From NCBI GenBank assembly GCA_944325865.1, contig CALVBS010000006.1:1-64000 (forward strand): a DNA stretch of 64,000 nt. Reading direction: 5' to 3'. The stretch comes from Candidatus Gastranaerophilales bacterium. Lineage in GTDB: Bacteria; Cyanobacteriota; Vampirovibrionia; Gastranaerophilales; Gastranaerophilaceae. Below the pieces are notes generated by a model. The model was not told the origin of the DNA. It searched no databases and was given only the letters and a program-made list of their open reading frames with translations. Positions 53,696-62,912 of this stretch are shown here, in pieces; the stretch's first letter is position 1, and every line of letters begins with the position of its first letter. Both the position numbers and the translations under genes were made by a program.

Positions 53696-54032
53696 AATTA
53701 TTTCCATTCGGACTCTCGTATTCAATTCCCAGTTCTTTAAGTGTTCTTATAAAATTCTGGGCACATATTCTCTGAGCCTCAGGCGGTACTATTCTTAAAA
53801 TTTCAACTGTTTTTGAGATTACAGGATCTTTATCATACCAACGGTTATTTGCATTTACCGGTTTTGCCATTGCATAGAATTTATCGACAGTTTCTTTTGA
53901 AACTTTTTCTTCAATTTTTTTCAGGAAAATTTCGGCCTGAGCATGAAGTTCGGTCTGGTAGTTTCTCAAAAGTTCAATAACTTCCAGCAATAAAGGATCA
54001 TGATCGTACCAGCGTTTATAAGTATGACTCAT
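53694..54032 (-). CDS. Protein with two RWYDxDP repeats, coupled to murA
   Basis: 112 aa. Two copies of a motif of about 17 residues: RWYDHDPLLLEVIELLR at residue 7 and RWYDKDPVISKTVEILR at residue 64. The rest is helical. Its ATG lies inside the end of murA (17-base overlap), so translation is coupled. No known family. The repeat-and-coupling pattern suggests a small accessory protein for cell-wall synthesis, but this is inference. Confidence 0.7.
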   Translation of the reverse strand: MSHTYKRWYDHDPLLLEVIELLRNYQTELHAQAEIFLKKIEEKVSKETVDKFYAMAKPVNANNRWYDKDPVISKTVEILRIVPPEAQRICAQNFIRTLKELGIEYESPNGNN

Positions 54033-55335
54033 TTCTTATAACCTCCGCGGGGTTAATTGGAGCGATGTCATCTCTTCTCTCAATTTTCCCTCCTAACAAT
54101 CTTAGCTTAGTTTCAAAATTTTCGTATCCTCTATCTATATGATGTAAGTTTTCAATTACGGAATTGCCTTCAGCCATAAGTGCTGCAACCACAAGGGAAG
54201 CTCCTGCTCTCAAATCACTTGCAGCAAGGGTCGCACCGGTCAGCTTTTTTACCCCTTTTATGATGGCATGATTTCTGTCCTGATGAATGTCGGCACCCAT
54301 TCTTCTAAGTTCAGGCACCTGCATAAATCTGTTTTCGTAAAGGCTTTCCGTAATAATTCCCACGCCGTTTGCGGTTGACAGAAGAGTCATGGCCATAGAC
54401 TGTAAGTCTGTCGGGAACCCAGGATATGGTTGCGTTATAAAGTTTATGGAATTAAGACGGTTCTTACAGCTTACTTCTAACGAATTAGGCTCTATAAGTT
54501 TAATATTTGCTCCCATCTTAAGAAGTTTATCCGTAAAGAATGTCAAATGGGCTGGAAAGACATTTTTTATAATAGCTTTACCGCGTGTAGCTATAACGGC
54601 AGTCATAAATGTTCCTGCCTCAATTCTGTCAGGAATTGTAGTATATTCAATCGGATGCAAATCTTCCTGTTTAACTCCGTTGATTATAATTTCAGAAGTT
54701 CCGGCACCTATAATATCGGCACCGATTGAGTTTAAAAAGTTTGCCAGATCAACAATTTCCGGTTCCTGAGCAGCGTTTTGAATCCTTGTGGAGCCTTCTG
54801 CCATCACTGATGCCAGCATTAAGTTTTCTGTAGCTCCGACTGAGGGAATATCAAGATAAATATCGGTTCCGACAAGTTTTGAGGCTTTTGCATGAACATA
54901 TCCGTTTTCGATTTTTATTTTAGCTCCGAGAGCTTCAAGTCCTCTTATGTGAAAATCAACTCGTCTTTCACCGATTGCACATCCTCCCGGAAGGGCAACG
55001 ATTGCTTCTTTACATCTTGTAACTAGTGCACCTAAAACAATAAATGATGCTCTCATTTTGCTAACCAGTTCATATTTTGCAGTAATGCTTGACAGGTTTG
55101 TTGCATCTATGGTGACTGATTTTTCTTCTTTGTTATAATGAGTTTTTGCACCAAGCTGTGCAATTACATTTAGCATAATTTCAACGTCGGTTAAAGCAGG
55201 GACGTTGTATATTTTAGTTTCTCCTTTTGGTAACAGGGCTGCGGCCATTAATTTTAAAACCGAATTTTTTGCACCGCCGATTGAAACTTCTCCTTTAAGC
55301 GGGGTTCCGCCTTTTATATAATATTTTTGTGTCAA
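54016..55335 (-). CDS. murA: UDP-N-acetylglucosamine 1-carboxyvinyltransferase
   Basis: 439 aa. First committed step of peptidoglycan synthesis: phosphoenolpyruvate plus UDP-GlcNAc. The active-site loop ALPGGCAIGERRVD carries the Cys that binds fosfomycin. The GGAKNSVLKLMAA opening is typical. The start is TTG at 55335, with CCGGAGAGAAAA at correct spacing. Followed by the 112-aa gene that overlaps its end. Confidence 0.95.
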   Translation of the reverse strand: MTQKYYIKGGTPLKGEVSIGGAKNSVLKLMAAALLPKGETKIYNVPALTDVEIMLNVIAQLGAKTHYNKEEKSVTIDATNLSSITAKYELVSKMRASFIVLGALVTRCKEAIVALPGGCAIGERRVDFHIRGLEALGAKIKIENGYVHAKASKLVGTDIYLDIPSVGATENLMLASVMAEGSTRIQNAAQEPEIVDLANFLNSIGADIIGAGTSEIIINGVKQEDLHPIEYTTIPDRIEAGTFMTAVIATRGKAIIKNVFPAHLTFFTDKLLKMGANIKLIEPNSLEVSCKNRLNSINFITQPYPGFPTDLQSMAMTLLSTANGVGIITESLYENRFMQVPELRRMGADIHQDRNHAIIKGVKKLTGATLAASDLRAGASLVVAALMAEGNSVIENLHHIDRGYENFETKLRLLGGKIERRDDIAPINPAEVIRNESYL

Positions 55336-55507
55336 TTTTCTCTCCGGAAAAATTAATTATAATCTTCAAGTCTAACAATACTATAATAATACAACCAGAT
55401 TAAAGCGATGTAAATAAGTTAAAATATGTAAAGAATAATTTTTCGAATTGATTTTAGTGTATAATTAATTTTGCAGCACTAATGTATGAAAAGAAAGGAG
55501 AGAAAAG

Positions 55508-56312
55508 ATGCAAAAGTTAAGTATAGCAATGATTTCGGGGGGGGGGGCAGTCTAAATCAAAGCAAATAGAAGGGTTTACATTAGATTTAAAGGATTCTGC
55601 AAATAAAAGGAATATAAGTAAAGAAGGATTTACTTTAGCGGAAGTATTAATAACACTTGGTATAATCGGGGTAGTCGCAGCACTGACATTACCGTCATTG
55701 ATACAAAAGAATAACAATAAAGTAGTAGAGACGCGATTGAAGAAATTTTATTCAACGATGAATCAAGCGATAATGATGGCAGAGGTTGACTATGGAGATA
55801 AGAAGATCTGGTATGAAGATGTAGCCGGAGCAGAAATAGATAAAGACGGCAATCCTGTACCAGGTAGTTCGCAAGCGGAGAAATGGTTTAATAAATATCT
55901 CGCCCCTTATTTGAAAATAGTAAAGACCGAAACTCTTTCCGACGGTTCCTATATGGTTTATTTTTCTGACGGAAGTGCAATTCGCCCTTGGAGCGCATCT
56001 ACCCGTGATTGGTCTTTTTATCCGGGAAATCCTCAAAAATGTATTGAAAAGTATGGTATACGTGTACATGCTGCAAATGGGAAATGTTCATTTACATTTA
56101 TTTTTAATCCGGCCAATGACTCTGAACCATGGAAGTATCATTATAATAAAGGTATTGAGCCATATAAATTTGGCTGGGACGGAAATAATCAAAAATTGTA
56201 TCAGGGTTCTGCATTTGCATGCGGAGGTAACGAACCACATTACTGCACTGCTATAATCCAAATGAATAACTGGACAATTCCCGAAGATTACCCGTATAAA
56301 GTAAGCTATTAA
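55508..56312 (+). CDS. Prepilin-type gene interrupted by an 11-G tract (out of frame as written)
   Basis: ATG at 55508 with AAAGGAGAG upstream encodes MQKLSIAMIS, then enters a run of 11 G and reaches TAA after GGGAV. If the run had 10 G (or 7 or 13), the frame would continue through QSKSKQIEGFTLDL to EGFTLAEVLITLGIIGVVAA and on to 56312, giving 267 aa. The rest is a normal prepilin-like globular domain with cysteine pairs and an extended Trp/Tyr-rich region. So the gene is either switched off by tract length or the run is miscounted in the assembly. Internal starts (TTG at 55698) would lack the prepilin leader. Confidence 0.7.
55537..55547 (+). repeat. 11-base poly-G tract within the prepilin gene
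   Basis: 11 consecutive G inside a coding start region of very AT-rich DNA, 27 bases after the ATG. Lengths of 10 (or 7, 13) keep the prepilin frame; 11 and 12 do not. This is the layout of a slipped-strand phase-variation tract. Confidence 0.9.
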
Positions 56313-56345
56313 ATCTTTTTATTAGAATATTATTTTGCTGTTCGG

Positions 56346-56405
56346 CATATCTGAACAACTACTTAACATTCCGGGATGAGTATTCTTTAGGGTTGTTCAG
56401 ATATG
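56346..56405 (+). repeat. 14-bp inverted repeat downstream of the prepilin gene
   Basis: CATATCTGAACAAC (56346-56359) and its exact complement GTTGTTCAGATATG (56392-56405), separated by 32 bases. No T-run follows, so it is not a standard terminator; it may be a bimolecular protein site, an mRNA stabiliser or a relic of a mobile element. Confidence 0.8.
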
Positions 56406-56459
56406 TGTTTACGGCATTTTTAATCAGCGTTTAGCCGGTACAAAGCCGCGGCATTGGAT

Positions 56460-57338
56460 TTAATTATTTTTGTCATTTATGCTGAATTCCGGAAGAAAAT
56501 TTTCTTCAATTATTTGTCGATGTTCTTTTTCGTCGATTCCGTCGTCGTATAATTTTACGTTAAAGTCTTTAAATTCATGAATAAATTTTTTTAATCCGGC
56601 AGTTATCTCTTCGTAACCGGCAGATTCATTTCCTGCAAGATAATTTATCAGAAGCGGCAGGTAGCGTTTTATATTTTCAATAACCATTCTGCTGTTTGTG
56701 GAAGGTGAAAATTTTTCATATTCAAGTTTTTCCAATTCGTTTTGTGAAAATACCGTTAAAGCATCTTTTTCAAGTTTATAGGTAAAATCATCAATTTTTT
56801 GAAGTAATAAAATCGGGAATTTCCCAACAACAATAAATATTGCGATTCCAATCAAAACAGCCAGCCACAAATAAACTTTTAAAAGACCCATGCAATATGT
56901 CAAAAATAGATACAAAATCAGATACAGAAAGGAAATATAAAGGATTATCCAGCCTGTGACAGAACACAAAAAACGGATGCTTTCGCCATTATTAACCCAG
57001 AATTTTTCCTCAATTTTCGGATTCTTGCCGAATATTATTTTTTCTGTAATTAAATTATATATTAGTCCTAACAGTATAATTCCGATAAAAATCCATAAAA
57101 CTAACTGACCGCTTAGAAGATGAGCTTTTGTCAGAATTTTAAATATTTTGAATTTTGCAAGAATAATAAATATTGCAAAACAAATGATATAAAACATGTT
57201 TCCGTACTTGCGGTACTTAATCATCTGTTCTTCGGAGGTTATAAAATATCCGTTTGAAAAAAAGTTCGGGTAAAATACTCTTTTATTATCTTTTGTGTAT
57301 TTTATAAAAATCAACTGCCATAGGTATCTGTGTGTCAA
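56460..57338 (-). CDS. Multi-pass membrane protein, unknown
   Basis: 292 aa. The start is TTG at 57338, backed by AAAAAGGAGTAAAAGA at the right spacing. An N-terminal soluble segment with DNKRVFYPNFFSNGYFITSEEQ matches the 22269 protein. Several hydrophobic helices follow (about 48-61, 74-94, 122-145 and 155-180), then a soluble C-terminal domain. No enzyme motif. The two paralogues share only the short soluble motif. Confidence 0.7.
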   Translation of the reverse strand: MTHRYLWQLIFIKYTKDNKRVFYPNFFSNGYFITSEEQMIKYRKYGNMFYIICFAIFIILAKFKIFKILTKAHLLSGQLVLWIFIGIILLGLIYNLITEKIIFGKNPKIEEKFWVNNGESIRFLCSVTGWIILYISFLYLILYLFLTYCMGLLKVYLWLAVLIGIAIFIVVGKFPILLLQKIDDFTYKLEKDALTVFSQNELEKLEYEKFSPSTNSRMVIENIKRYLPLLINYLAGNESAGYEEITAGLKKFIHEFKDFNVKLYDDGIDEKEHRQIIEENFLPEFSINDKNN

Positions 57339-57428
57339 TCTTTTACTCCTTTTTAAAAAATCATAACAAATTTTTTTTGTAAAAAGAAAAATTATTAAAA
57401 AATAATAAATTTTCCTTGTTAAATATCT

Positions 57429-57457
57429 TTGATAACTTATAATAATTAATATATATT
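57429..57457 (+). promoter_or_regulatory. Promoter of the grpE-dnaJ operon
   Basis: TTGATA (57429-57434), 17-base spacer, TATATT (57452-57457), about 21 bases upstream of the grpE ATG. No CIRCE (HrcA) inverted repeat is visible. Confidence 0.6.
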
Positions 57458-57478
57458 ATATTTGTAAGAGGTAGAGAT

Positions 57479-58066
57479 ATGTCACACAAACACAGTAATA
57501 ATCCGTTCAAAAAACATGATTTTGACGACATAAAAACAGATGAACAGGTAAAAGAAGAAGATAAAGAAGTTAAGGCAGAAGAACCTGCTGCCGAAGAACA
57601 GGTTTCAGACAATTCTGAACTTGAAAAATTAAAAGATGACTTTGATAAATTGAATAACCAGTATTTACGTCTTGCTGCGGATTTTGATAACTACCGTAAA
57701 AGACAGGAACAGGAAAGAGAAGCCCTTTTAAAATTCGGAACTGAAAACGCTTTGAAAAAACTTATTGAAGTTATTGACAATTTTGAACGCGGAGCAAAAG
57801 CTCTTGAAAGTGTGGAAGACTGTCAGAAAGTTAAAGACAGTTTTAATCTTGTTCATAAACAGACTGCTGATGTTCTTGCAAAACTCGGTCTTGAAGAAAT
57901 TAAAGCAGAAGGAGAAGAATTTGATCCTAATTTTCATGAGGCAGTAATGCAGACCCCTACATCAGAACATCCTGAAAATACGGTTATTTCCGTTATGCAA
58001 AAGGGCTACAAGGTAGGAGACAAGGTGCTTAGACCTGCACTTGTAAATGTGGCTTCCGCGGGATAA
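57479..58066 (+). CDS. grpE: Nucleotide exchange factor GrpE
   Basis: 195 aa. A charged N-terminal tail, a long coiled coil (about 45-90) and the C-terminal beta-domain with DPNFHEAVMQTPTSEH and GYKVGDKVLRPALVNVA. It drives ADP release from DnaK. AGAGGTAGAGAT is the Shine-Dalgarno. dnaJ follows after 38 bases. dnaK is not between them. Confidence 0.95.
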   Translation: MSHKHSNNPFKKHDFDDIKTDEQVKEEDKEVKAEEPAAEEQVSDNSELEKLKDDFDKLNNQYLRLAADFDNYRKRQEQEREALLKFGTENALKKLIEVIDNFERGAKALESVEDCQKVKDSFNLVHKQTADVLAKLGLEEIKAEGEEFDPNFHEAVMQTPTSEHPENTVISVMQKGYKVGDKVLRPALVNVASAG

Positions 58067-58104
58067 AATATTGTTGTTAAGAAAAACCAGAAGAATACGG
58101 GATT

Positions 58105-59235
58105 ATGACTACAGATTATTATGAAATACTAGGCATTGATAAAAACGCATCAAAAGACGATATAAAATCAGCTTTCAGAAAGAAAGCAAGAACACTTCAC
58201 CCCGATGTTAATAAGGCTCCCGATGCAGAAGAAAAATTTAAAGAACTCGGTAAAGCTTATGAAACCCTTATGGATGATAATAAGCGTGCAACTTATGACC
58301 GATACGGCGAAGACGGGTTGAAGAATGCAGGTTTTAATACAGGCGGTCCGTTTGATGGCGGATTCGGTGATTTGAACGATATATTTAACAGCTTTTTCGG
58401 AGGATTCGGAGGCGGCTTTGGTTTCGGCGGAAGACCTGATCCTAACGCTCCGCAGACAGGTGATGATTTACGTGTTGATGTGGAAGTTACTTTTGAAGAG
58501 GCTGTTTTCGGTGTTTCTAAAGAAGTCAAGTTTGATCATCTTGAACAATGCTCTGAATGCGGCGGGACAGGTGCTGAAAAGGGTTCAAAACCAATAACCT
58601 GTCCGACATGTCATGGTACCGGACAGGTTCAGACGGTTGCAAGAACTCCGCTCGGTGCATTTACACAAATAAGCACATGTCCTGACTGTCACGGAACAGG
58701 ACAAAAGATTTCTAACCCTTGTAAAGCTTGCAAAGGCTACGGAAAAATCGAAAAAGAAAAGAAAATTGAAGTTAAAATTCCGGCAGGTGTAGATAATCAC
58801 TCTAAAATCAGAGTTTCGGGAGAAGGCGATGCCGGCAAAAATGGCGGCCGTGCCGGCGATTTATTTATCGTTTTGCATGTAAAACCTTCGGAATATTTTA
58901 CACGTGACGGCATTGACATCTATACTACACTTCAGATTTCTCCGGCTCAGGCTGCTCTGGGGGATGAAGTTATCGTAAAAACTCTTGACGGAGAACAAAA
59001 AGTTCAAATCAGAGCAGGTATTCAAAACGGTAATACGATAAAAATTAAGGGGGCAGGTGTTCCTATAATTTCAAGACCGTCTCAAAGAGGGGATCACATA
59101 ATTGTTGTTACTGTAAAAATTCCGACTAAACTGTCTGATGAAGAACGTAATTTATACCGTAAACTGTATGAATTAAATACAGGCAAAAAAATGCAGGATT
59201 CTTTGATGGCTAAAGTAAAAGGAGTATTCCAGTAA
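58105..59235 (+). CDS. dnaJ: Chaperone DnaJ (class I)
   Basis: 376 aa. J-domain with the HPD motif (LHPDVNK near residue 32), a Gly/Phe-rich linker (about 72-112) and four C-x2-C-x-G-x-G zinc repeats ([32 protein letters not shown]). The C-terminal substrate-binding domains follow. Stimulates DnaK ATPase. The stop overlaps the start of the next gene (TAATG). Confidence 0.96.
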   Translation: MTTDYYEILGIDKNASKDDIKSAFRKKARTLHPDVNKAPDAEEKFKELGKAYETLMDDNKRATYDRYGEDGLKNAGFNTGGPFDGGFGDLNDIFNSFFGGFGGGFGFGGRPDPNAPQTGDDLRVDVEVTFEEAVFGVSKEVKFDHLEQCSECGGTGAEKGSKPITCPTCHGTGQVQTVARTPLGAFTQISTCPDCHGTGQKISNPCKACKGYGKIEKEKKIEVKIPAGVDNHSKIRVSGEGDAGKNGGRAGDLFIVLHVKPSEYFTRDGIDIYTTLQISPAQAALGDEVIVKTLDGEQKVQIRAGIQNGNTIKIKGAGVPIISRPSQRGDHIIVVTVKIPTKLSDEERNLYRKLYELNTGKKMQDSLMAKVKGVFQ

Positions 59236-60674
59236 TGCGTAAATTAATAATTGCACTGTCTGTTGCAGCAGCATTATCATCAAGTGCTTATGCAACCCAG
59301 CTTCCTCAGGATTTGAAAGACTTTATTAATAAAAGTTTTCCGAAAACTGACTTTCGCTTTGACGGTGTAGTTATTTTACCTGATAATACGGTTTATCTCC
59401 CGCTTATTCCTGCAAAATTTGATAAAGCAGATGCATTGACTGTTAAAGCAACGATACCTGCGGGTAAAACTTTTGTACAAAAACCGGATGCTGTTATTTT
59501 TAGTAATGATTTTGTTTTATTGAAAGTTATAACTGATGCAAAAGGTAACAAAACTCTTGTGAAACTTGATAACCCGCCTACAGAAATGAGAACAGGGCTT
59601 TTACCGCAGGATATGCTTGTTCCCAGAAATCTTTCAGTACCTGATAATTTAAAAAATATTATAGGAAATCTTGAAATTTCTACGGCAAAAGATCCCGGAC
59701 TTGTTGTTCCTGTTGTTCAGCCAAAGACCGTTCAAGGGAATAATATTGCATCATTAAAGCTTATTCCTGAATTAAAGGGAAAAACTCTTTATGTTTCAAC
59801 CAGTTTTTCAAAAAATATTCAGGTAGTTAATCCTGAAAAAAAAGTTCCGGAATATGCTCTTATGCAGCAGAATATCCCTATTATGATAAAGGGATGGAAT
59901 AATACATTTTTGCTGGTAACGTCTTACGGGAAAAAATCTATAGATGTAATTTCTCTTGCGGATGATCAGGTTATCAAACAAATTGAGTTTAAAGCACAGC
60001 CTGATGAGATGATTATTGATGAGAAAAATCATCTTGCTTATGTTTCAACTCCGTCAGATGCAAGTATTTATGTTGTTAATTTAGATACCATGACATTGAA
60101 AAAACAAATTAAATTGAACGGTATGTGTGAAAAGATTATTTTGAGCGATGACGGTTCAAAAATTTTTTATAACGATAAACAGACAAATACTATCTGGGTT
60201 ATAGAGACAAATAATAATTATTTATTGAAAGAAATCGGCAAATTCCCGAATGTTTCCAAAATTGCCTACCTGAATGATAAAATCTATATAACAAGCAGAA
60301 CTGAAAACAGACTGGCTATTGTGGATTATGAAACAATGAACCTTATTTCGGAAAATACAGTCAGCCCGAAACCTGTTGATATGCTTACATATAATAACGA
60401 TTTATTTATACTCGGTGCAAGTGAGAACACTATCGAGGTTGTTGATACATCTGTTGACAAACTAACTCATACTATTGTTTTACCTGATGCTGGTTTTGCA
60501 ACCAAACTAAACAGAATTGACGGAACAAATCTTGCACTTGTTACTGATGCAAAGGCAGGCAAATATTTTGTGCTTAATCTTGATACAAAGGCGATAATAT
60601 CTTCTAATCCTGTTGCAACACCGGTAACCTCTATGGTTGTATTGAATAAAGTGAAGAAGATTGGCGGGAAATGA
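59235..60674 (+). CDS. Secreted YVTN-type beta-propeller protein
   Basis: 479 aa with a signal peptide ([20 protein letters not shown]). A domain of about 180 residues is followed by repeats of about 45 residues (LYVSTSFSKNIQVVN, AYVSTPSDASIYVVNLDTM, LFILGASENTIEVVDTS), the YVTN/YncE-like propeller pattern. Its ATG overlaps the dnaJ stop. A periplasmic binding or scaffold role is likely; coupling to dnaJ is unexplained. Confidence 0.75.
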   Translation: MRKLIIALSVAAALSSSAYATQLPQDLKDFINKSFPKTDFRFDGVVILPDNTVYLPLIPAKFDKADALTVKATIPAGKTFVQKPDAVIFSNDFVLLKVITDAKGNKTLVKLDNPPTEMRTGLLPQDMLVPRNLSVPDNLKNIIGNLEISTAKDPGLVVPVVQPKTVQGNNIASLKLIPELKGKTLYVSTSFSKNIQVVNPEKKVPEYALMQQNIPIMIKGWNNTFLLVTSYGKKSIDVISLADDQVIKQIEFKAQPDEMIIDEKNHLAYVSTPSDASIYVVNLDTMTLKKQIKLNGMCEKIILSDDGSKIFYNDKQTNTIWVIETNNNYLLKEIGKFPNVSKIAYLNDKIYITSRTENRLAIVDYETMNLISENTVSPKPVDMLTYNNDLFILGASENTIEVVDTSVDKLTHTIVLPDAGFATKLNRIDGTNLALVTDAKAGKYFVLNLDTKAIISSNPVATPVTSMVVLNKVKKIGGK

Positions 60675-61240
60675 TTACCGATTTTAGCGAAGAAACAAGA
60701 GAACTTTTAATTGAACTTGAAAAAACGCAAAGAGATTTTTGGAATATCTCACGTCCGACAGCATTATTTTTATACAATATTATAAAAAATGAAAAATTTA
60801 CTCACGGACTGGAGGTCGGAACATCCAACGGATATTCGGGAATATGGCTTTCTACTGCATTGAAAGCTAATGGCGGGCATCTTGATACTATTGAGTTTTA
60901 CGAAAAAAGATACTCCATTGCAAGAGCAAACTTTGAAAAATGCGGCACTTCGGATATTGTAACCATCCGCCCCGGTGAGGCATGTGATGTTTTGAGAGAG
61001 CTGTCCGAAGATTTTAAAATTGATTTTGCCTTTGTTGATGCGAATAAAAGGGAATCCGTTGAATATTTTAAATTGATACATCCGCATTTAAAGGTCGGTG
61101 GAATCTATACATGTGACAATGTCCTTTCTCATAAGGAGAAGGTACAAACTTATATAGATGCAATTAATTCTCATCCTGATTATATTCATACTGTTCTTGA
61201 TTTACCTGCTGGGTTGTCATTCGCAAGAAAAATCAGATAG
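60671..61240 (+). CDS. O-methyltransferase-like SAM-dependent enzyme
   Basis: 189 aa. The SAM-binding glycine motif LEVGTSNGYSGIWL and IDFAFVDANKRESVEYF match the COG4122/caffeoyl-CoA O-methyltransferase-like family. It overlaps the preceding gene by four bases. The acceptor is not predictable from sequence. Confidence 0.85.
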   Translation: MITDFSEETRELLIELEKTQRDFWNISRPTALFLYNIIKNEKFTHGLEVGTSNGYSGIWLSTALKANGGHLDTIEFYEKRYSIARANFEKCGTSDIVTIRPGEACDVLRELSEDFKIDFAFVDANKRESVEYFKLIHPHLKVGGIYTCDNVLSHKEKVQTYIDAINSHPDYIHTVLDLPAGLSFARKIR

Positions 61241-61245
61241 CAGTA

Positions 61246-62448
61246 TTATTTGAAAATCTTCATTGCTCTATCTAAAATTCCCAGACAGTATGAAATTGTT
61301 ATTCCGTAATTTGTTATAGGAATTCCTTTATTATTTGCAAGCAATATTCTGGAGAGTATCTCACGGCGGTTTGTCATACATGCTCCACAGTGAATTATAA
61401 GACTGTATTTGTCAATATCCGGTAAATCATGACCTGCGTAGTTCTCAATAATCAAATTTTTGCCTGTTTTTTTCAAAAGCCAGTTTGGAATTTTGACTCT
61501 GCCTATATCATCTTCTATTGCATGATGGGTACAGCTTTCCAGAATCAAAACTTTGTCACCGTCTTTAAGGTTTTCTATTGCTTTTACTCCGTTTTCAAAA
61601 GCTTCTAAATCTCCTTTCAATCTTGCAAAAAGAATTGAAAAAGATGTGAGTTTTATATTATCAGGAACAATTTCCGCAACCTCTTTGAAGGCCTGGGAAT
61701 CAGTAACAACAAGTGCCGGCGGTTCTTTAAGGTTTTCAATCGCCTGTTTGAGTTCCGAAACCTTCACAACATAACTCAGACAATCACTGTCCAGCAAATC
61801 TCTTATTGCCTGAACCTGCGGAAGAATAATTCTGCCTTTAGGTGCTTCTTTATCAATAGGGATTACGAGTATAACCGTACTTTTAGGCGGTACCAGATCT
61901 CCTATGATTTTTGGTGAATTTACATAATCATCAGGGAGCATTTTCACAAGTTTCGCTTTGAATTTAAAAACGATGTCCTTATCAGTTTTTGCCGAGGTTT
62001 TTAAAATGGATGTTCCGTCTTTGACATTTTCAACTATTTTTTTGTATTTGTCGTCAGGAATTTCCTGAATATCAGATTTGTTAACGACAACCATATAAGG
62101 GATTTGAAGCTCTTCAAATTTTTTTATAAGGTTCATCTCGTAATCGTCAATTCCGTTATAGTCACAGATTATAACAGCGACATCGGTACGGTTTATTACT
62201 TTCATAGTTTTTTCAATACGTTCTCCGGCAAGTTCTGTTGAGTCATTTATGCCGGCAGTGTCAAGGAATACAACCGGTCCGACAGGTAAAAGTTCCATTG
62301 ACTTTTCAACAACATCCGTGGTTGTGCCAGCTATATCAGAAACAATAGAAACATCCTGATTTGTAATCCTGTTTAAAAATGCGGATTTACCGGCATTTGT
62401 TTTCCCGAAAATTCCTATATGCAGACGCATTGATTTTAAAGCTTTCAT
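61246..62448 (-). CDS. hydF: [FeFe]-hydrogenase maturation GTPase
   Basis: 400 aa. N-terminal Ras-like GTPase with GKTNAGKS (15-22), D-x2-G (DTAG) and NKSD. The C-terminal cluster-binding pattern is CTHH...IHCGACMTNRRE, the C-x-H...H-C-x2-C motif that marks HydF. It scaffolds the diiron subcluster of the H-cluster made by HydE and HydG. Those genes and the hydrogenase itself are outside the window. Points to an anaerobic, hydrogen-evolving lifestyle. Confidence 0.95.
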   Translation of the reverse strand: MKALKSMRLHIGIFGKTNAGKSAFLNRITNQDVSIVSDIAGTTTDVVEKSMELLPVGPVVFLDTAGINDSTELAGERIEKTMKVINRTDVAVIICDYNGIDDYEMNLIKKFEELQIPYMVVVNKSDIQEIPDDKYKKIVENVKDGTSILKTSAKTDKDIVFKFKAKLVKMLPDDYVNSPKIIGDLVPPKSTVILVIPIDKEAPKGRIILPQVQAIRDLLDSDCLSYVVKVSELKQAIENLKEPPALVVTDSQAFKEVAEIVPDNIKLTSFSILFARLKGDLEAFENGVKAIENLKDGDKVLILESCTHHAIEDDIGRVKIPNWLLKKTGKNLIIENYAGHDLPDIDKYSLIIHCGACMTNRREILSRILLANNKGIPITNYGITISYCLGILDRAMKIFK

Positions 62449-62474
62449 TCATTCTCCCCTTATAAATGTAAAAA

Positions 62475-62501
62475 CGGCATCCCTTTTGAAAGAGGATGCC
62501 G
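62475..62501 (-). terminator. Terminator of rpsO
   Basis: CGGCATCC (62475-62482) with GGATGCCG (62494-62501). On the minus strand it is followed by TTTTTACA, about 20 bases after the rpsO stop. Confidence 0.8.
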
Positions 62502-62520
62502 AATTTTTAGAATTTGAAAA

Positions 62521-62787
62521 TTAGCCTCTGATACCGAGCTTTTTGATTAATTCTCTGTAACCGTCAAGGTTTCTGTCCTTGAGGTAAGAAAGTAATCTTT
62601 TTCTTCTTCCGACCATCATCAAAAGACCTCTTTTTGTAGCGAAATCTTTTTGATTAGATTTTAAGTGTTCCGTTAATTCAGAGATTTTTTGGCTTAATAA
62701 AGCAATTTGAACTTCTACGGAACCGGTATCTTTTTCGTTAGCACCATATTCTTTAATGATGTCCTGTTTGTTTTTTAAGTTTGGCAT
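62521..62787 (-). CDS. rpsO: 30S ribosomal protein S15
   Basis: 88 aa from the ATG at 62787, with AAAGGAAATTAAA upstream; the upstream in-frame start at 62829 is not supported. Family pattern: [26 protein letters not shown] and [13 protein letters not shown]. Binds 16S rRNA helix 22 and often represses its own translation; no leader pseudoknot could be confirmed by eye. Confidence 0.96.
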   Translation of the reverse strand: MPNLKNKQDIIKEYGANEKDTGSVEVQIALLSQKISELTEHLKSNQKDFATKRGLLMMVGRRKRLLSYLKDRNLDGYRELIKKLGIRG

Positions 62788-62912
62788 TTTAATTTCCTTT
62801 ATATTGTGAGTGACTATTGGCGTAAGCACTCTACACAGCTCATAATAATATATAAAAGAAAAAAATCAACAGTTCTGTTAAAAAGCCTTTACATAGTCTG
62901 TCAAAAAACGGA

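Noticed and set aside
57429-57479. CIRCE-type HrcA operator upstream of grpE.
   Set aside because: No TTAGCACTC-N9-GAGTGCTAA inverted repeat is present.
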